A stretch of 64,000 nucleotides of DNA from Paenibacillus roseus (GTDB lineage: Bacteria > Bacillota > Bacilli > Paenibacillales > Paenibacillaceae). The DNA lies in the NCBI RefSeq assembly GCF_016424485.1, contig NZ_JAELUP010000117.1, positions 1 through 64,000 on the forward strand, given 5' to 3'. Below, one piece after another: positions 41,901-52,056 of this stretch. Position 1 is the first letter of the stretch. Each line of letters starts with the position of its first letter. The position numbers were made by a program, and so were the translations under genes. The notes below the pieces were generated by a model. The model saw nothing but the letters and a program-made list of their open reading frames with translations, searched no databases and had not been told where the DNA came from.

Positions 41901-44193
41901 TTGGCGCAACATGCTTCAGTGCCTGAATGAGCTGAACATAACTTTCCTTCGAGCCATCGATCCGATAGCCTTCTCGGGTAGGAATACAAGCGGGAGAACC
42001 CGCAGTTTCCGGAAGTTTCACAAGTTCGACCTCAATTACTTGTCTGCCGCCCTCTCTGAAAGTTGCCGCGATGTTCTCGCCGATACCGGTGGAGTCCATC
42101 AAAATAATGGCTGCCCCATTCGTACCTGCGGCCTCAGGAATACGTTCGCACTTGCGCCACCGCATCTCATAAAACAGCGGTTCTTCCGCCTTGATCCTTG
42201 ATCCCGGCTCGGGCAAGTCAAGCCAGCAGTGATGCTTCTCGAATGCATAGACCGGGACATGAGTCTTGCTTCGGCTTTCGCCGCTATACAGTTCCTCCCA
42301 ATTGACATCCGCCCCGCAGACATACAAGTTGCCAATTTCATTGAGAAGCTGTTTTTCCGTATTGCCGACGCCTGCCAATTGCACAATCTTCTCGGACGAC
42401 TTACGGGTCAGCTCTGCGCGTTTGGCTTCTTTGATTTCGCCATCCTCAAGCTGCTGCTTGTTCCCGGAAACTACCTTATGCCGTCCATAGCGAATGTCGT
42501 CATGCGAGAGTTCTTCCAACGAACTGCCGGCAAGCAAGGTGATCTTCTGCCTGAGGTCGGCTTCGTCTTCGAAGGTAACGGCAATTCGGTGCGCATAGTG
42601 ACCTCTGCCCGTATTGGCTGTGTAGCATAGATCACGCAGCGAAGCGGCTGCAATTGCTTCACGGTTCAAAAGCTGCTCATATCGGTTGACGATGCCGCTC
42701 AGCGAAGCTTTGCTTTTAGCCGAAATCGTCAGCAAATTGGGCAGGATGCGAGGTTCCTCATCCTCTCTGTCCGTCTGCTGCTCAGGAGCATATTCTTCCA
42801 ATACGATATGGCAGTTGGTACCGCTTAGGCCGAAGGCGCTGATCCCGCATCTGCGCGGATGGTCACCAGCATCCCAATCTCGTGTATGTGTGTTCACATA
42901 AACCGGGGATTCGCTAAAGCCAATCGTTGCATTCGGCCGATTGAAGTTCAACGCAGCGGGCAGTTTACGATGCTTTAATGAAAGAGCAGCCTTGATCACA
43001 CCGGCAATGCCGGCGCATTCATAGAGATGGCCTACGTTGGTCTTCAGCGTACTGACAGCGCAAAATTGCTTTTTGCGCGTATGCTTTTTGAACGCCTTGT
43101 ATAGCCCTTCAATTTCGAGCGGATCGCCGAGTCTCGTCGCTGTGCCATGCACTTCAATATAGGAGAGCGTCTCCGGATGAATGCCCGCATCCTTCCATGC
43201 CTTCTGGAGCACATCCGCCTGCGCGTTCGCATTCGGAGCCGTAATGCCTATTGAAGCGCCGTCCTGGTTGACCGCCGTCCCTTTGATAACCGCATAAATC
43301 CGATCGCCATCCTGCACCGCTTTGCTGAGGGGCTTAAGCAGCACAGCAGCGCTACCCTCCCCCCAGCCGGCTCCTTCGGCTTCAGCGTCGAATGTCCGCG
43401 TACGCCCGTCCGCCGCTTCGACCCCGAGCTTAAGGCCCGAATTGTCGATGGGCAGCAAGTTGATTCGAATCCCGCCTGCCAGCGCCATCTGACAATCGCC
43501 GTTTTGGATCGCCTTGCAGGCGAGATGAATGGCAACCGATGAAGAAGAACAGGCGGTGTCCAGGATGAGTGTCGGCCCTTTCAGATCCAGCATGTAGGAG
43601 ATTCTTGTCGGCAGCATGGCGGCAATGTTGCCTGTCAGTGCCGTTGCCGCCGCTTCCGGGTCCGTATCCAGTATCATCGTGTGGTAGAGCGAACTGCTCG
43701 AGTAACCGACATAAACCCCTGTTTGAGTGCCGGTCAGTTTTTTCCCTCCATAGCCAGCGTCCTCAATGGCCTCCCAGGCCGTCTGCAAAAATACCCGCTG
43801 GGAGGGGTCCATGAGGCTGGCCTCATTCGGCGTAATGCGGAAGAAGCTGTAATCGAAGGAGGCGATATCATGCAAATATGCGCCTGGCGAATATTTCACT
43901 TCCCAGCCCATGTCAGCCAGCATATCCGCTACATAACTTTCGATGTCTGCACTTCGCTCCTGCGGAAAAGAGCCTGTCAGATCGATTCCGGCTTCGATGT
44001 TCCTCCAGAACTCTTCCGGAGATTCCGTACCTGCAATGTGGGAGGACATCCCGATAATTGCGATGTCCTCCTTGCGGGTCTCCTCCTGCTCTGCTTGTGT
44101 CTGGCGAAGCAACGTAACCATACGCACGGCATCTTCTTTTTCAATTTTCCCTTCGGTAGCTCTCTTGAGAATATAATGGTATAGCTTGTCCAT
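38962..44193 (-). CDS. trans-AT PKS/NRPS: KS-KR-ACP-C (module 6 plus condensation)
   Basis: 1743 aa. An N-terminal helical docking segment (LKRATEGKIEKEDAVRMV) precedes KS (IAIIGMSSHIAG; Cys about 215 in DTACSSSS, then VHGTAT and NVGHL). There is an AT-docking linker in place of an AT. KR (TGGLGGIG about 911; FSSVAT; Tyr about 1076 in GDYAAANAY; Asp in GAGVSSDG, B-type) and ACP (Ser about 1242 in EMGADSLVLM) follow. The full condensation domain (about 1300-1740) has HHIITDG near 1434 and should join the polyketide to the glycine of the next protein. No DH, ER or MT. GGAGG ten bases before the ATG. It hands over to the NRPS encoded 40 bp downstream. Confidence 0.92.
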   Translation of the reverse strand: MDKLYHYILKRATEGKIEKEDAVRMVTLLRQTQAEQEETRKEDIAIIGMSSHIAGTESPEEFWRNIEAGIDLTGSFPQERSADIESYVADMLADMGWEVKYSPGAYLHDIASFDYSFFRITPNEASLMDPSQRVFLQTAWEAIEDAGYGGKKLTGTQTGVYVGYSSSSLYHTMILDTDPEAAATALTGNIAAMLPTRISYMLDLKGPTLILDTACSSSSVAIHLACKAIQNGDCQMALAGGIRINLLPIDNSGLKLGVEAADGRTRTFDAEAEGAGWGEGSAAVLLKPLSKAVQDGDRIYAVIKGTAVNQDGASIGITAPNANAQADVLQKAWKDAGIHPETLSYIEVHGTATRLGDPLEIEGLYKAFKKHTRKKQFCAVSTLKTNVGHLYECAGIAGVIKAALSLKHRKLPAALNFNRPNATIGFSESPVYVNTHTRDWDAGDHPRRCGISAFGLSGTNCHIVLEEYAPEQQTDREDEEPRILPNLLTISAKSKASLSGIVNRYEQLLNREAIAAASLRDLCYTANTGRGHYAHRIAVTFEDEADLRQKITLLAGSSLEELSHDDIRYGRHKVVSGNKQQLEDGEIKEAKRAELTRKSSEKIVQLAGVGNTEKQLLNEIGNLYVCGADVNWEELYSGESRSKTHVPVYAFEKHHCWLDLPEPGSRIKAEEPLFYEMRWRKCERIPEAAGTNGAAIILMDSTGIGENIAATFREGGRQVIEVELVKLPETAGSPACIPTREGYRIDGSKESYVQLIQALKHVAPSQIVHLFSLDKQEASDSLETLKQRQQRGAYSLFYLTRALSEGDNSLALHILTRNTIQASGEEGLLNPDHAPVHGMGKVIPKELPGVFCKMIDLDDNVPIELLLRELQAADGAYSVALRGNDRYIEVFSELAGMTGDSGSLTLKENGVYLITGGLGGIGLEMAKWFAASASGKVNLALINRTPLPPRAQWQTIVDDSNTSDKLKKRLGSLMELETLGANVECISADVSDYDFMSQAISQLKSKYGAILGVVHGAGVSSDGPLADRSDAMFDAIYAPKVYGTWVLDALTRGEALDFFIMFSSVATIFTARGQGDYAAANAYLDAYAAYRQGRAGRTLTVNWTTWKETGMAFDGGHVFDTIFKTLPTDQGLEGLSLLLRHNSSRALIGQVHYDGAGAMLLERSGVACSDSIRQRIAAKKEQKKKPSGGGAQKSTRSADGVTLLGRGEGPYSELEQKLALCCKHVFGYEEIDIYDNFFEMGADSLVLMKLQGEIETHTFEAVQMSELFEHTTVAQLAEHLSNQAAGKEPARFYSYPPMQKAEDKPYYPASHAQRRMFLAFKRQPQNTSNNQFRVSLLNIRIEPERMELAVRRLIDRHEVLRTAVTSMDGEIVQLIRDQADFQLAYWQADEEEAQEIIYRFRQPFDLNAPPLFRLGLVKVEEDKYYLLYDAHHIITDGISMEIFMRELIQLYKGEALPALAYQYKDAVEWQLSLLHSEGMKHQQEFWQHAFADGIPTLQLPLDFGRPEQLAFESGLTLRLADRELTDKLKKLAGSTGTTMYMLLLAAYALLLSKYTAQDDLVIGSPVTGRPRREMDKIVGMFINMIAMRVKPQRELTFLNCLEQVKASAVLAFNNQDYPLDELIYQLDVQRTPNRRLVFDTVFIYQNIQVEERSIGRSLEHIYNLTDYDLTLEAMDKGGQLQLRLEYNTLLFRPQTAERMLEDYLSILVSIAAAPQTRLQDIELASLGALNPAYEEDEEISFNL

Positions 44194-44233
44194 AACCGTT
44201 AACCCTCCAGGCGGCCCAAGTTGCTCCCGCCAA

Positions 44234-47200
44234 TTACTTTTTCCTTGCGCTGCTGTTCCCTTGCCCCGGCTTCATCAGTTGTTCAAGAGCATCCTCAATA
44301 GAAAGTGTCCCCTTGTCCAGTTCCTCCATCAGCCGCATCGTATCTTCCTCAAGCTCCGCGCCTGCGCTCACTTGCGCCAATACTTCGGATATCTCGCGGC
44401 CGGCGCTATCCTCGTGAATAATCTCGTCTTGTTCGTCCATTTCCTCTCGCATATGCTCGTATAGTTTGGTAACCGAGGTATATTCGAACAATTCCAGCAG
44501 TCGAATCTTCCCGGGGTAATGCTTCTCCAATGCTGCGTGAATCCGACCGAGAGAAATCGAGTCGCCTCCAAGCTCGAAGAAGTTATCGTCTACGTCAATT
44601 TCGTTGAAGCCGAGCACCTCGCAGTAGATTTCCGCCAGCTTCGTTTCCAGTTCGGTAATGTCGCCATCTTTCCCCGTCAGCTTGATCTCGCCTTCAAGAC
44701 GTCGCTGTGCGGCCTGCTGCCTGGCTTCCCATCTCTTGCGGGATTGCGTAACCGCCGCTTCGATCGGCACATCCATCAGCATCGGCACAAGACCAAGCTC
44801 CCACAGCAGCTCCGAACCATAGTTCAGCTCACCGATCAGCACATTCGCGACCTTTCTGTTCAATGCTTCATCAAGTCCGCGCATCGCTACTGCAGTTGGA
44901 AGCGCCTTGAAGGCACCGTCTGCATTGACGCCGAACTCAACAGCCATACCGGTTTCCTTCCAGGCAACCCAGTTAATCGACAGTGATTTTTGCTGTCTCA
45001 TCATTTTATATTTGGAAAAGATGTCCAAAAACGTATTCGCCGCACAATAATCGCCCTGGCCAGGCACAGCAAACCGCGAGCTCATCGAGGAAAACATAAG
45101 GAAGAAGTCAGGCTGGTCCTGCTCAGTAAGCTTCTCAAGAATCCATGTGCCGTAAATCTTCGGATGGACAACCGCATTAAATACTTCCTCTTCCTTCACA
45201 TACAGGAAGCCGTCCCCGCCGACGCCGGCGCCATGAACAATCCCGTTAATACGCCCGTAGCGGCTCCGTAAATTGTGGATGAGAGCTTCCATCTCCGGCA
45301 AATCGGCGACATTGATGCTGTAGAATTCGACGTTAGCGCCCAGAGCCTCGATTTCGCGGACGGCCTTTATCCGCTCAATGGTCTTGCGGTCCATCCTGCT
45401 GTTCTGCTCGATAATCTGGTTCCATGCCGCTCTATCCGGCAGTGGCGTGCGATTAAGCAGCGCAATATTCACTTTACTGCGCGCAGCCAAATATTTGGCC
45501 GTTTCAATACCCATACCGCCAGTACCGCCAGTAATGACATAAACCCCTGCCTCGTGCACCTCGATCGGTTGCTCCTCCGCCTCTTGCACCCGGTATTCCT
45601 TGAATTGTTCAACGAACCGATAATTGTCGCGGAAGGCGACCGCATAGATCGAAGGCGCTGCCATCAGCTCGCCCATAACCGTGTCCACGCTAGTCGCATG
45701 GTCAATATCAATGGACCTGCAAACCAGGCTCGGCAGTTCCTGCCGGACAGATTTGCCAAGGGCCGCAAGCGGTGTGTTCCATGGGTTAATGCGCGCTTCG
45801 CGTCCGTCCACAACATCGAGATAGTCGGAGATGATCACCGTATCGGCTGCTGCGCCCAGCCCCACCTGGGCGACTGCCTTGCTAAGGTAGAACAGGCTGT
45901 ATACGCCTCGGCGCTGCGTCTCATTAAAGCCGTCCCAATCGCGTTCCAGCCCTTCCTCCACAATGCTGAACAGGTGGATAATTTTGCTCCACTTCTTCCC
46001 CTTGTTATCCTTGAGCAGCCTTACGTAATCGTCCACTGTACCGCTCACGTGGTAGTTGCCTGCGTCTTGCTTTGCATAGTGTGAGCGCAGATATGCCTTG
46101 ACGGTTTCGAAGCCAAGCCGCTCAAAGCGTTCAGCAAGGGCTTCTCCGAATCCTTTCTCGTCCATCAGGAGAAGAACTGGCCCTTCCTGACTGACCCGCT
46201 CGGCAGGCAGTTGATCCTGCCGTTCCCATTGTCCGCCGTAATAGAGGCCGCCGGATGCCACTTCGGTTACAGCCGATTCATATTCAGGAATTTCGATCCA
46301 GCACCGTTCCCGCTCAAACGGATAGGTTGGCAAAGAAATTTTGTACAACCCTTCTCTGACATACAGCTGCTCCCAATCGACGTCCGCGCCCTGTACGTAC
46401 AGCTCGCCAATCAGCGGCAGGCGGCTGTCATCCGCCCGGTCAGCGCTTGTGTGTTCGACCACAAGCTCCGTGCTTTGCTTGCTCATATCGATGCGCCGGC
46501 TTTCCGAAATTTCGCCGTCAGCTTTTTTCGCCTTCGTTTCCGATACAATCTTATGGTAGCCATAGAACAACCAGGCTCGTTTCAGTTCGCCCGTTCCGTA
46601 TTCGTCCACCTCCGCAAGCTTGCGCTGCAAATCTTCCATATCGCTTGCAATTACAGCCAACCGATATGCATAGTGGCCGCGCCCGGTACTTGCGGTGTAG
46701 CAGGCATTATGGAAAGCAGCCGCAGAGCCGTCGCCGATGCGCTGTGATTTGTAGGTGACGACGAGCCGGCGCAGCGCGGTTTCCGTCAAGGCCGATAGAG
46801 TAAACAGCTTCGGACGGTCATCCGTTCCTGCGCCCGAATTATCCGCACGCTCATCACCCGTATATTCTTCCATCACCACATGGCAGTTCGTACCGCTCAT
46901 GCCAAAGCCGCTAACGCCGCATCTGCGCGGATGGCCATCCGTCTCCCACCGTTGGCGGGTTGCATTTACATAGACCGGAGAGTTCATAAAATCGATTTTC
47001 CGATTTGGACGGTTGAAGTAGAGGTTCGGCGGCAACTCCTTATGTTTGAGTGTCAGCACCGCTTTAATTACCCCCGCAATACCCGCCGCTTCCGACAAAT
47101 GCGTCAGATTGGTCTTGGACGAGCCGACTGCACAAAACTGCTTCTTATGGGTGTATCGCTTGAATGCGCTTTGAATGCCCTGTATCTCGATCGGGTCTCC

Positions 47201-50200
47201 GAGCTGGGTGCCGGTGCCATGCGTCTCGATATACGTCACGGTCTCCGGATTAAGGCCCGCGTCCTCCCAGGCTTGAATGATAACCTCCTCCTGGGCCGCC
47301 GGATTCGGAGCAGTCAGGCCTGCCGAGCTTCCATCCTGATTGGACGCGCTGCCCTTGATAACGGCATAAATATTGTCCCGGTCGGCAATCGCCTGCTGTA
47401 GCGGCTTCAGCAATATTGCCGCCACTCCTTCTCCAGTTCCGGTTCCTTCAGACAGTTCGTCGAACGCCCTCGTCCTGCCGTCTGTCGACTCCATGCCAAT
47501 GCCCCTTGGCGATCCTTTCTTGAAGATCGGCATCATGTTCAGCCGCACTCCGCCGGCAATCGCCATTTCGCAATCGCCCATACGGATCGATTTGCACGCC
47601 AGATGGATCGCCGTCAAGGAAGACGAGCAAGCCGTATCGACGACGACGCTCGGACCTTTTAAATCAAACAGATAGGAAACTCTGCCCGTCGCCACCGAAG
47701 CGGTGTTGCCGACCAGCGCCGCCCCTTCCGACTGCGGCTCGACTTCGCTAATGATACGGTGGAAATAGACCATATTGGACGCGAATCCAAGGTACACCCC
47801 GGTATTCGTGCCGTAAATCTTCTTGCCGCCGTAACCGGCGTCTTCAATCGCATGCCAGGCCGTCTGCAAGAACAAACGATGGTTCGGGTCGGCCATGCTC
47901 GCTTCCTTCGGCGACATCCGGAAAAAGCGATAGTCGAACTTGTCGATTTCGTCCAGGTAACTCCCCATTTCGTAATCGACTGCATTCAGCGGCCAACCTT
48001 TGAAGGTGACGTACTTCTCCATATCGCGTTTTCTTGCATCCGGATACCCGCTGCCCTGGTCAACTCCAGCTTGCAGCGCGCTCCAGAATTCCTCCGCTGT
48101 CCCGGCTTTCGGGAACTGGAGCGACACCCCGATAATCGCGATATCACGATCCGTCGACAACTCGCGGGCGGTGATCGTCTGTGTGGGTCCGCTGCTGCTG
48201 GTATCCTGCTGAACGATATATTCCGCCAGCTTGGAGATCGTGGAATACTCGAACATGTCCGCAATCGAAAGCACGCCCGGATAACGCTTCTCCAACTCCA
48301 TATGAATACGCATGAGCAAAATCGAGTCGGCCCCAAGTTCGAAAAAGTTGTCGTAGACGTCGATTTCGGAATAGCCCAACACTTCTTTACAGACAGCAGC
48401 AAGCGCCTTCTCGGTCTCATTATATGCCGCGCCGTCTTTGCCTGAAAGCTGCACGTCGCCGCTCTTTGCCGTTTCCTTCGACTTCGCGGTTTTCGCTGAG
48501 TCGGCAAGCTGCTGCTTATTCCGCTCAAATCTGCGTTGCAGCGACTCCGACAGACGTACGGTCGCTTTCTCAAGCAGCATCATACCGAATTTGTCGTAGT
48601 TGAACGTGCCGATCAACGCTCTGGAGATTCGTTTATTCAGCACCGTCATCAGCCCATTAATACCGCTTGACGTCGGTAGCGTACGGAAAATCGTATCCAC
48701 TGCAACTCCAGAATTTTTAGCCATACCGGTTTCTTTCCAGGTCGTCCAGTTGATCGTTACCGTCTTCTTGCCCTGCTTGCTTCTATAATGGGCGAACGAA
48801 TCCATATAAGCGTTCGCAGCCACGTAGTCGCTCTGGGTTGAACCATAGTAAATGGTCGCGACAGACGAGAACAGGACAAAGAAATCCAGCTGATCTTCCG
48901 CCGTCAATCGATCCAGCAGCCATGTCCCTTTCACTTTCGGCAGGAGCACCTCGCGCATGACGCTCTCCTGCTTGTCCTTGAGCAGTTGATCAATGGCTAC
49001 GCCTGCGCCGTGGATGACGCCGTCGATTTTGCCGAATTCACGGCGGACTTCGGACAATAGAGCCGTCAGTTCCTGCTCATCGGAGATGTTCGCCGAAACG
49101 ACCTTTACATGGCCTCCGGCTGCTTCAATCTCCCGGATCGCCTGAATTTTGGACGCCGCACGATCATCCGCGCCTGCTGCAACAATCGCGTCCCAATGCT
49201 CTCGCTCCGGCAGCGGGGTTCGGCTGATGAGAACGAGGTTGACCGAGGATGCGCTGGAAGCCAGCGATTTGGCTGTCTCAAGACCGATTCCTCCAACTCC
49301 CCCGGTAATCAGGTAAACGCCATGGTCCTTGATTTGGATCGGTTCGTCTTCGACGCTTTCAATCGCGATTTGTTCAAACTGCTCCACATACCGTACGCCT
49401 GCCCGGAATGAGACACCGGATGGCGATATTCCTGAGCCATGCATAATTTCGTCTGCGATCTGCTCCGGGGCCGTCTCTGGATCGATATCGATGCTCCTGT
49501 ATTCGAACTGCGGATGCTCCTTCCCCAACACCTTCCCGAAGCCGATGGCAGTGGCGTGCTCTGGATGAATCTGCTGCTCCAGACCGCTTGCCTCCTGCGC
49601 GCTGTCTGTGAGGACGACAAGGTCCACTTTCTGTTGGCCTTTCGTTTGCACCCATGCTTGATACAAATAAAAGAGGCTGTAAAGTCCGCGGTTTTGACTT
49701 TCTTCCAACTGCTCAAGATGATCAATCGGACCGGCGCTGTCCAGATTGAGCATATGGACGATTTGCGTCAGCGCGCCATCAACTTCGTTGAACAGTCGGC
49801 TGAAATCCTCCTGGGTGTTGCGAATGGTATAAGAGCCTTCATGATGCCTGACAAACTGATCACCGAGCGCAACCGTTATCGATTGCCGGTTATCCTGTGT
49901 GTACCCTTCCGCCAGTAATTCGGCTAGCGGACTGCTCGCATCTTGTCCGCCAAGGAGCAAAATGCTCCCGGCAAGCGGTGTGGAAGCATTGGAGCTGCGC
50001 TCTTCAGCTATCCAGGCCGGCCTAAAATAGAAGCCTTCCTCTTCCGCACTATCCAGTACAGCCTGCTCGGGAAACTCCAGCCAGCATTTGGCATTCTGCA
50101 GCGGATAGGTCGGCAAACTGACTCGCTGTCTCCGCTCATCGGCATAGAGACCGGTCCAGTCGACATCGCCGCCACTTACATACGCAAGACACAGTGCCTG

Positions 50201-52039
50201 TAGAGCCTGCTGGTCCGTTTTGCCGGAGTGCATCCAATTTTCCAGCTGCTGCGCGGCCTCGCGGCCAAGCTGACCCTTCTCCTGCTCTTCCAGTTCGCCT
50301 GCTTTTGCCGGAACGTTCGCGCGAGCTACCCGATGAGCACCATAGAATGCCCGCGGGTGAGCGGGGGATTCCAGACCGGCTTTCAGGATGGCGCCGATTT
50401 GATCTCGCAAATCATTTGCATCCTGCACGATTAACGCCAGACGGTGTGCATAAGCGCTGCGGCCTGTATTTGCGGTGTAGCAAATATTGGATAATGAAGG
50501 GATATCATGATTTGTATATAAATAATCGAAATACAATTTCAGCATTTCCTGAAGTGCTTTTTCGTTTCGCGCCGACAGTGTAAACACTTCCGGCCCTGCA
50601 GCTTCTACATCCTCTGCCGCAGTTTGTTCTGGCGCTTCTTCCAGTACGAGGTGGCAATTCGTCCCGCTCATGCCGAACCCGCTTATCCCGCCGCGCCGGG
50701 GATGCCCGTCCGTCTCCCAATCGCGAAGCTTCGTATTGACATATAAAGGCGAGTCCGCGAATGCGATAGAAGAATGCGGCTTTTGGAAATAGATGGTTGG
50801 CGGAAGCTTCTTGTACTTGAGAGAAAGCACCATTTTAACCAGACTCGCAACGCCCGCTGCTTCACTTAGATGGCCGATATTCGTCTTCACCGAACTGATC
50901 GCGCAGAACTGCTTTTTGTCCGTATATTTCTTAAAAGCCCCTTCAATGCCCTTAATTTCAATCGGGTCGCCCAGCTTCGTGCCTGTGCCGTGCGTCTCGA
51001 TGTAATCGAGCGTCTCCGGGTCGATGCCGGCTTCCTCCCATGCTTGCTGAATGACCATCGTTTGTGAGGCCGGGTTCGGAACGGTAATGCCTGCGGTTTG
51101 GCCATCATGGGTGACCGAGCTTCCTTTGATGACAGCATAGACTTGGTCCCCGTCCCTGAGAGCCTTCTTCAGTGGCTTGAGCAGCACCGCGCCTGCCCCT
51201 TCCCCAACACCCGAACCGTCGGCCGTATCGTCGAAAGCCCGGGTTCTCCAGTCGGTCGACTCAATGCCAATGCGGATATTTTTGTCGTCTAGCGGAATAA
51301 TGTTCAGCTTGATCCCGCCAGCGATTGCCTGGTCGCACTGCCCCTGCTTAATCGCCTGACAGGCCAATTCGATTGCCACCAGGGCTGAGGAACATGCCGT
51401 ATCGACAACGAGCGCAGGTCCTTTCAGATTGAGCAAATAGGAAATGCGGGTTGCCGCCATCGCCTGCATATTGCCAACAGTAGCAATCGGGATCAGAGTC
51501 GGATCGGTTTCAAAAATCATTTTGCAATACATGTCCTTCGGACTTTGCGTATATCCCAAATAAACGCCGGTCCGGCTGCCGATCAGCCTGTCTCCCCCAT
51601 ACCCGGCATCCTCGATCGCCTTCCATGCCTGCTCAAGGAAAATGCGCTGATGCGGATCGGTCAAACTCGCCTCCCGTGGCGACATTCGGAAAAACTCGTA
51701 GTCGAAGCCGTCGATCTGCTCCAAGTACCCGTATTCCGGATAAATGACTTGATCCTTGTCCATCTGCTTGAACTTGATATACAGATCGGTATCATCCCGC
51801 CGGCTTTGCGGGGCTTGTTTGACGCTGTCGATTCCGCTCTCGATATTGCGCCAATACTCATGAATGTCCTCCGCTCCAGGCAGTCTGGCGGACATTCCGA
51901 TAATCGCAATGTCATCCTGAACCTTTGAGTTGCCCTGCTTGAGCATCGCGATCATCTCAATAGCCGTTTCCTTGTTGATCTTTCCGCTTGTCGTCTGATT
52001 CACGATAAACGAATAGATATTGTTCGGATTGTTCTGCAC
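44234..52039 (-). CDS. trans-AT PKS: KS-KR-ACP-KS-KR-ACP (modules 4 and 5)
   Basis: 2601 aa, two extension modules. Module 4: KS (Cys about 215, DTACSSALVAIEL), AT-docking linker, KR (TGGVGGIG about 910; Tyr about 1071 in SDYVAANAY; Asp in GAGVAIDQ), ACP (Ser about 1236, ELGADSILLM). Module 5: KS from about 1296 (Cys about 1470, DTACSSSLTAIHL), KR (TGGTGGMG about 2170; Tyr about 2330 in GDYCAANTF; Asp in GAGVGGDG), ACP (Ser about 2493, ELGGDSISLG). Both KRs carry the Asp marking B-type, D-hydroxyl products. Helical docking segments lie at the N-terminus (QTTSGKINKETAIEMIAML) and C-terminus (DKGTLSIEDALEQL). The start is GTG with GGGGGAG four bases upstream. Confidence 0.93.
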   Translation of the reverse strand: MQNNPNNIYSFIVNQTTSGKINKETAIEMIAMLKQGNSKVQDDIAIIGMSARLPGAEDIHEYWRNIESGIDSVKQAPQSRRDDTDLYIKFKQMDKDQVIYPEYGYLEQIDGFDYEFFRMSPREASLTDPHQRIFLEQAWKAIEDAGYGGDRLIGSRTGVYLGYTQSPKDMYCKMIFETDPTLIPIATVGNMQAMAATRISYLLNLKGPALVVDTACSSALVAIELACQAIKQGQCDQAIAGGIKLNIIPLDDKNIRIGIESTDWRTRAFDDTADGSGVGEGAGAVLLKPLKKALRDGDQVYAVIKGSSVTHDGQTAGITVPNPASQTMVIQQAWEEAGIDPETLDYIETHGTGTKLGDPIEIKGIEGAFKKYTDKKQFCAISSVKTNIGHLSEAAGVASLVKMVLSLKYKKLPPTIYFQKPHSSIAFADSPLYVNTKLRDWETDGHPRRGGISGFGMSGTNCHLVLEEAPEQTAAEDVEAAGPEVFTLSARNEKALQEMLKLYFDYLYTNHDIPSLSNICYTANTGRSAYAHRLALIVQDANDLRDQIGAILKAGLESPAHPRAFYGAHRVARANVPAKAGELEEQEKGQLGREAAQQLENWMHSGKTDQQALQALCLAYVSGGDVDWTGLYADERRQRVSLPTYPLQNAKCWLEFPEQAVLDSAEEEGFYFRPAWIAEERSSNASTPLAGSILLLGGQDASSPLAELLAEGYTQDNRQSITVALGDQFVRHHEGSYTIRNTQEDFSRLFNEVDGALTQIVHMLNLDSAGPIDHLEQLEESQNRGLYSLFYLYQAWVQTKGQQKVDLVVLTDSAQEASGLEQQIHPEHATAIGFGKVLGKEHPQFEYRSIDIDPETAPEQIADEIMHGSGISPSGVSFRAGVRYVEQFEQIAIESVEDEPIQIKDHGVYLITGGVGGIGLETAKSLASSASSVNLVLISRTPLPEREHWDAIVAAGADDRAASKIQAIREIEAAGGHVKVVSANISDEQELTALLSEVRREFGKIDGVIHGAGVAIDQLLKDKQESVMREVLLPKVKGTWLLDRLTAEDQLDFFVLFSSVATIYYGSTQSDYVAANAYMDSFAHYRSKQGKKTVTINWTTWKETGMAKNSGVAVDTIFRTLPTSSGINGLMTVLNKRISRALIGTFNYDKFGMMLLEKATVRLSESLQRRFERNKQQLADSAKTAKSKETAKSGDVQLSGKDGAAYNETEKALAAVCKEVLGYSEIDVYDNFFELGADSILLMRIHMELEKRYPGVLSIADMFEYSTISKLAEYIVQQDTSSSGPTQTITARELSTDRDIAIIGVSLQFPKAGTAEEFWSALQAGVDQGSGYPDARKRDMEKYVTFKGWPLNAVDYEMGSYLDEIDKFDYRFFRMSPKEASMADPNHRLFLQTAWHAIEDAGYGGKKIYGTNTGVYLGFASNMVYFHRIISEVEPQSEGAALVGNTASVATGRVSYLFDLKGPSVVVDTACSSSLTAIHLACKSIRMGDCEMAIAGGVRLNMMPIFKKGSPRGIGMESTDGRTRAFDELSEGTGTGEGVAAILLKPLQQAIADRDNIYAVIKGSASNQDGSSAGLTAPNPAAQEEVIIQAWEDAGLNPETVTYIETHGTGTQLGDPIEIQGIQSAFKRYTHKKQFCAVGSSKTNLTHLSEAAGIAGVIKAVLTLKHKELPPNLYFNRPNRKIDFMNSPVYVNATRQRWETDGHPRRCGVSGFGMSGTNCHVVMEEYTGDERADNSGAGTDDRPKLFTLSALTETALRRLVVTYKSQRIGDGSAAAFHNACYTASTGRGHYAYRLAVIASDMEDLQRKLAEVDEYGTGELKRAWLFYGYHKIVSETKAKKADGEISESRRIDMSKQSTELVVEHTSADRADDSRLPLIGELYVQGADVDWEQLYVREGLYKISLPTYPFERERCWIEIPEYESAVTEVASGGLYYGGQWERQDQLPAERVSQEGPVLLLMDEKGFGEALAERFERLGFETVKAYLRSHYAKQDAGNYHVSGTVDDYVRLLKDNKGKKWSKIIHLFSIVEEGLERDWDGFNETQRRGVYSLFYLSKAVAQVGLGAAADTVIISDYLDVVDGREARINPWNTPLAALGKSVRQELPSLVCRSIDIDHATSVDTVMGELMAAPSIYAVAFRDNYRFVEQFKEYRVQEAEEQPIEVHEAGVYVITGGTGGMGIETAKYLAARSKVNIALLNRTPLPDRAAWNQIIEQNSRMDRKTIERIKAVREIEALGANVEFYSINVADLPEMEALIHNLRSRYGRINGIVHGAGVGGDGFLYVKEEEVFNAVVHPKIYGTWILEKLTEQDQPDFFLMFSSMSSRFAVPGQGDYCAANTFLDIFSKYKMMRQQKSLSINWVAWKETGMAVEFGVNADGAFKALPTAVAMRGLDEALNRKVANVLIGELNYGSELLWELGLVPMLMDVPIEAAVTQSRKRWEARQQAAQRRLEGEIKLTGKDGDITELETKLAEIYCEVLGFNEIDVDDNFFELGGDSISLGRIHAALEKHYPGKIRLLELFEYTSVTKLYEHMREEMDEQDEIIHEDSAGREISEVLAQVSAGAELEEDTMRLMEELDKGTLSIEDALEQLMKPGQGNSSARKK

Positions 52040-52056
52040 AATTCTCCCCCGTTCTG

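Noticed and set aside
41149..42201. Long plus-strand open frame opposite the PKS genes (and others such as 45275-46084 and 8098-9294)
   Set aside because: They are antisense to genes with clear domains, have no ribosome sites or family motifs, and are expected in GC-rich coding DNA.
42200..42800. Possible degenerate AT domain between KS and KR in each module
   Set aside because: The segments are the short AT-docking linkers of trans-AT modules, ending in a PTYPFE(R/K)xRCW-like motif. They lack GHSxGE and the catalytic His.
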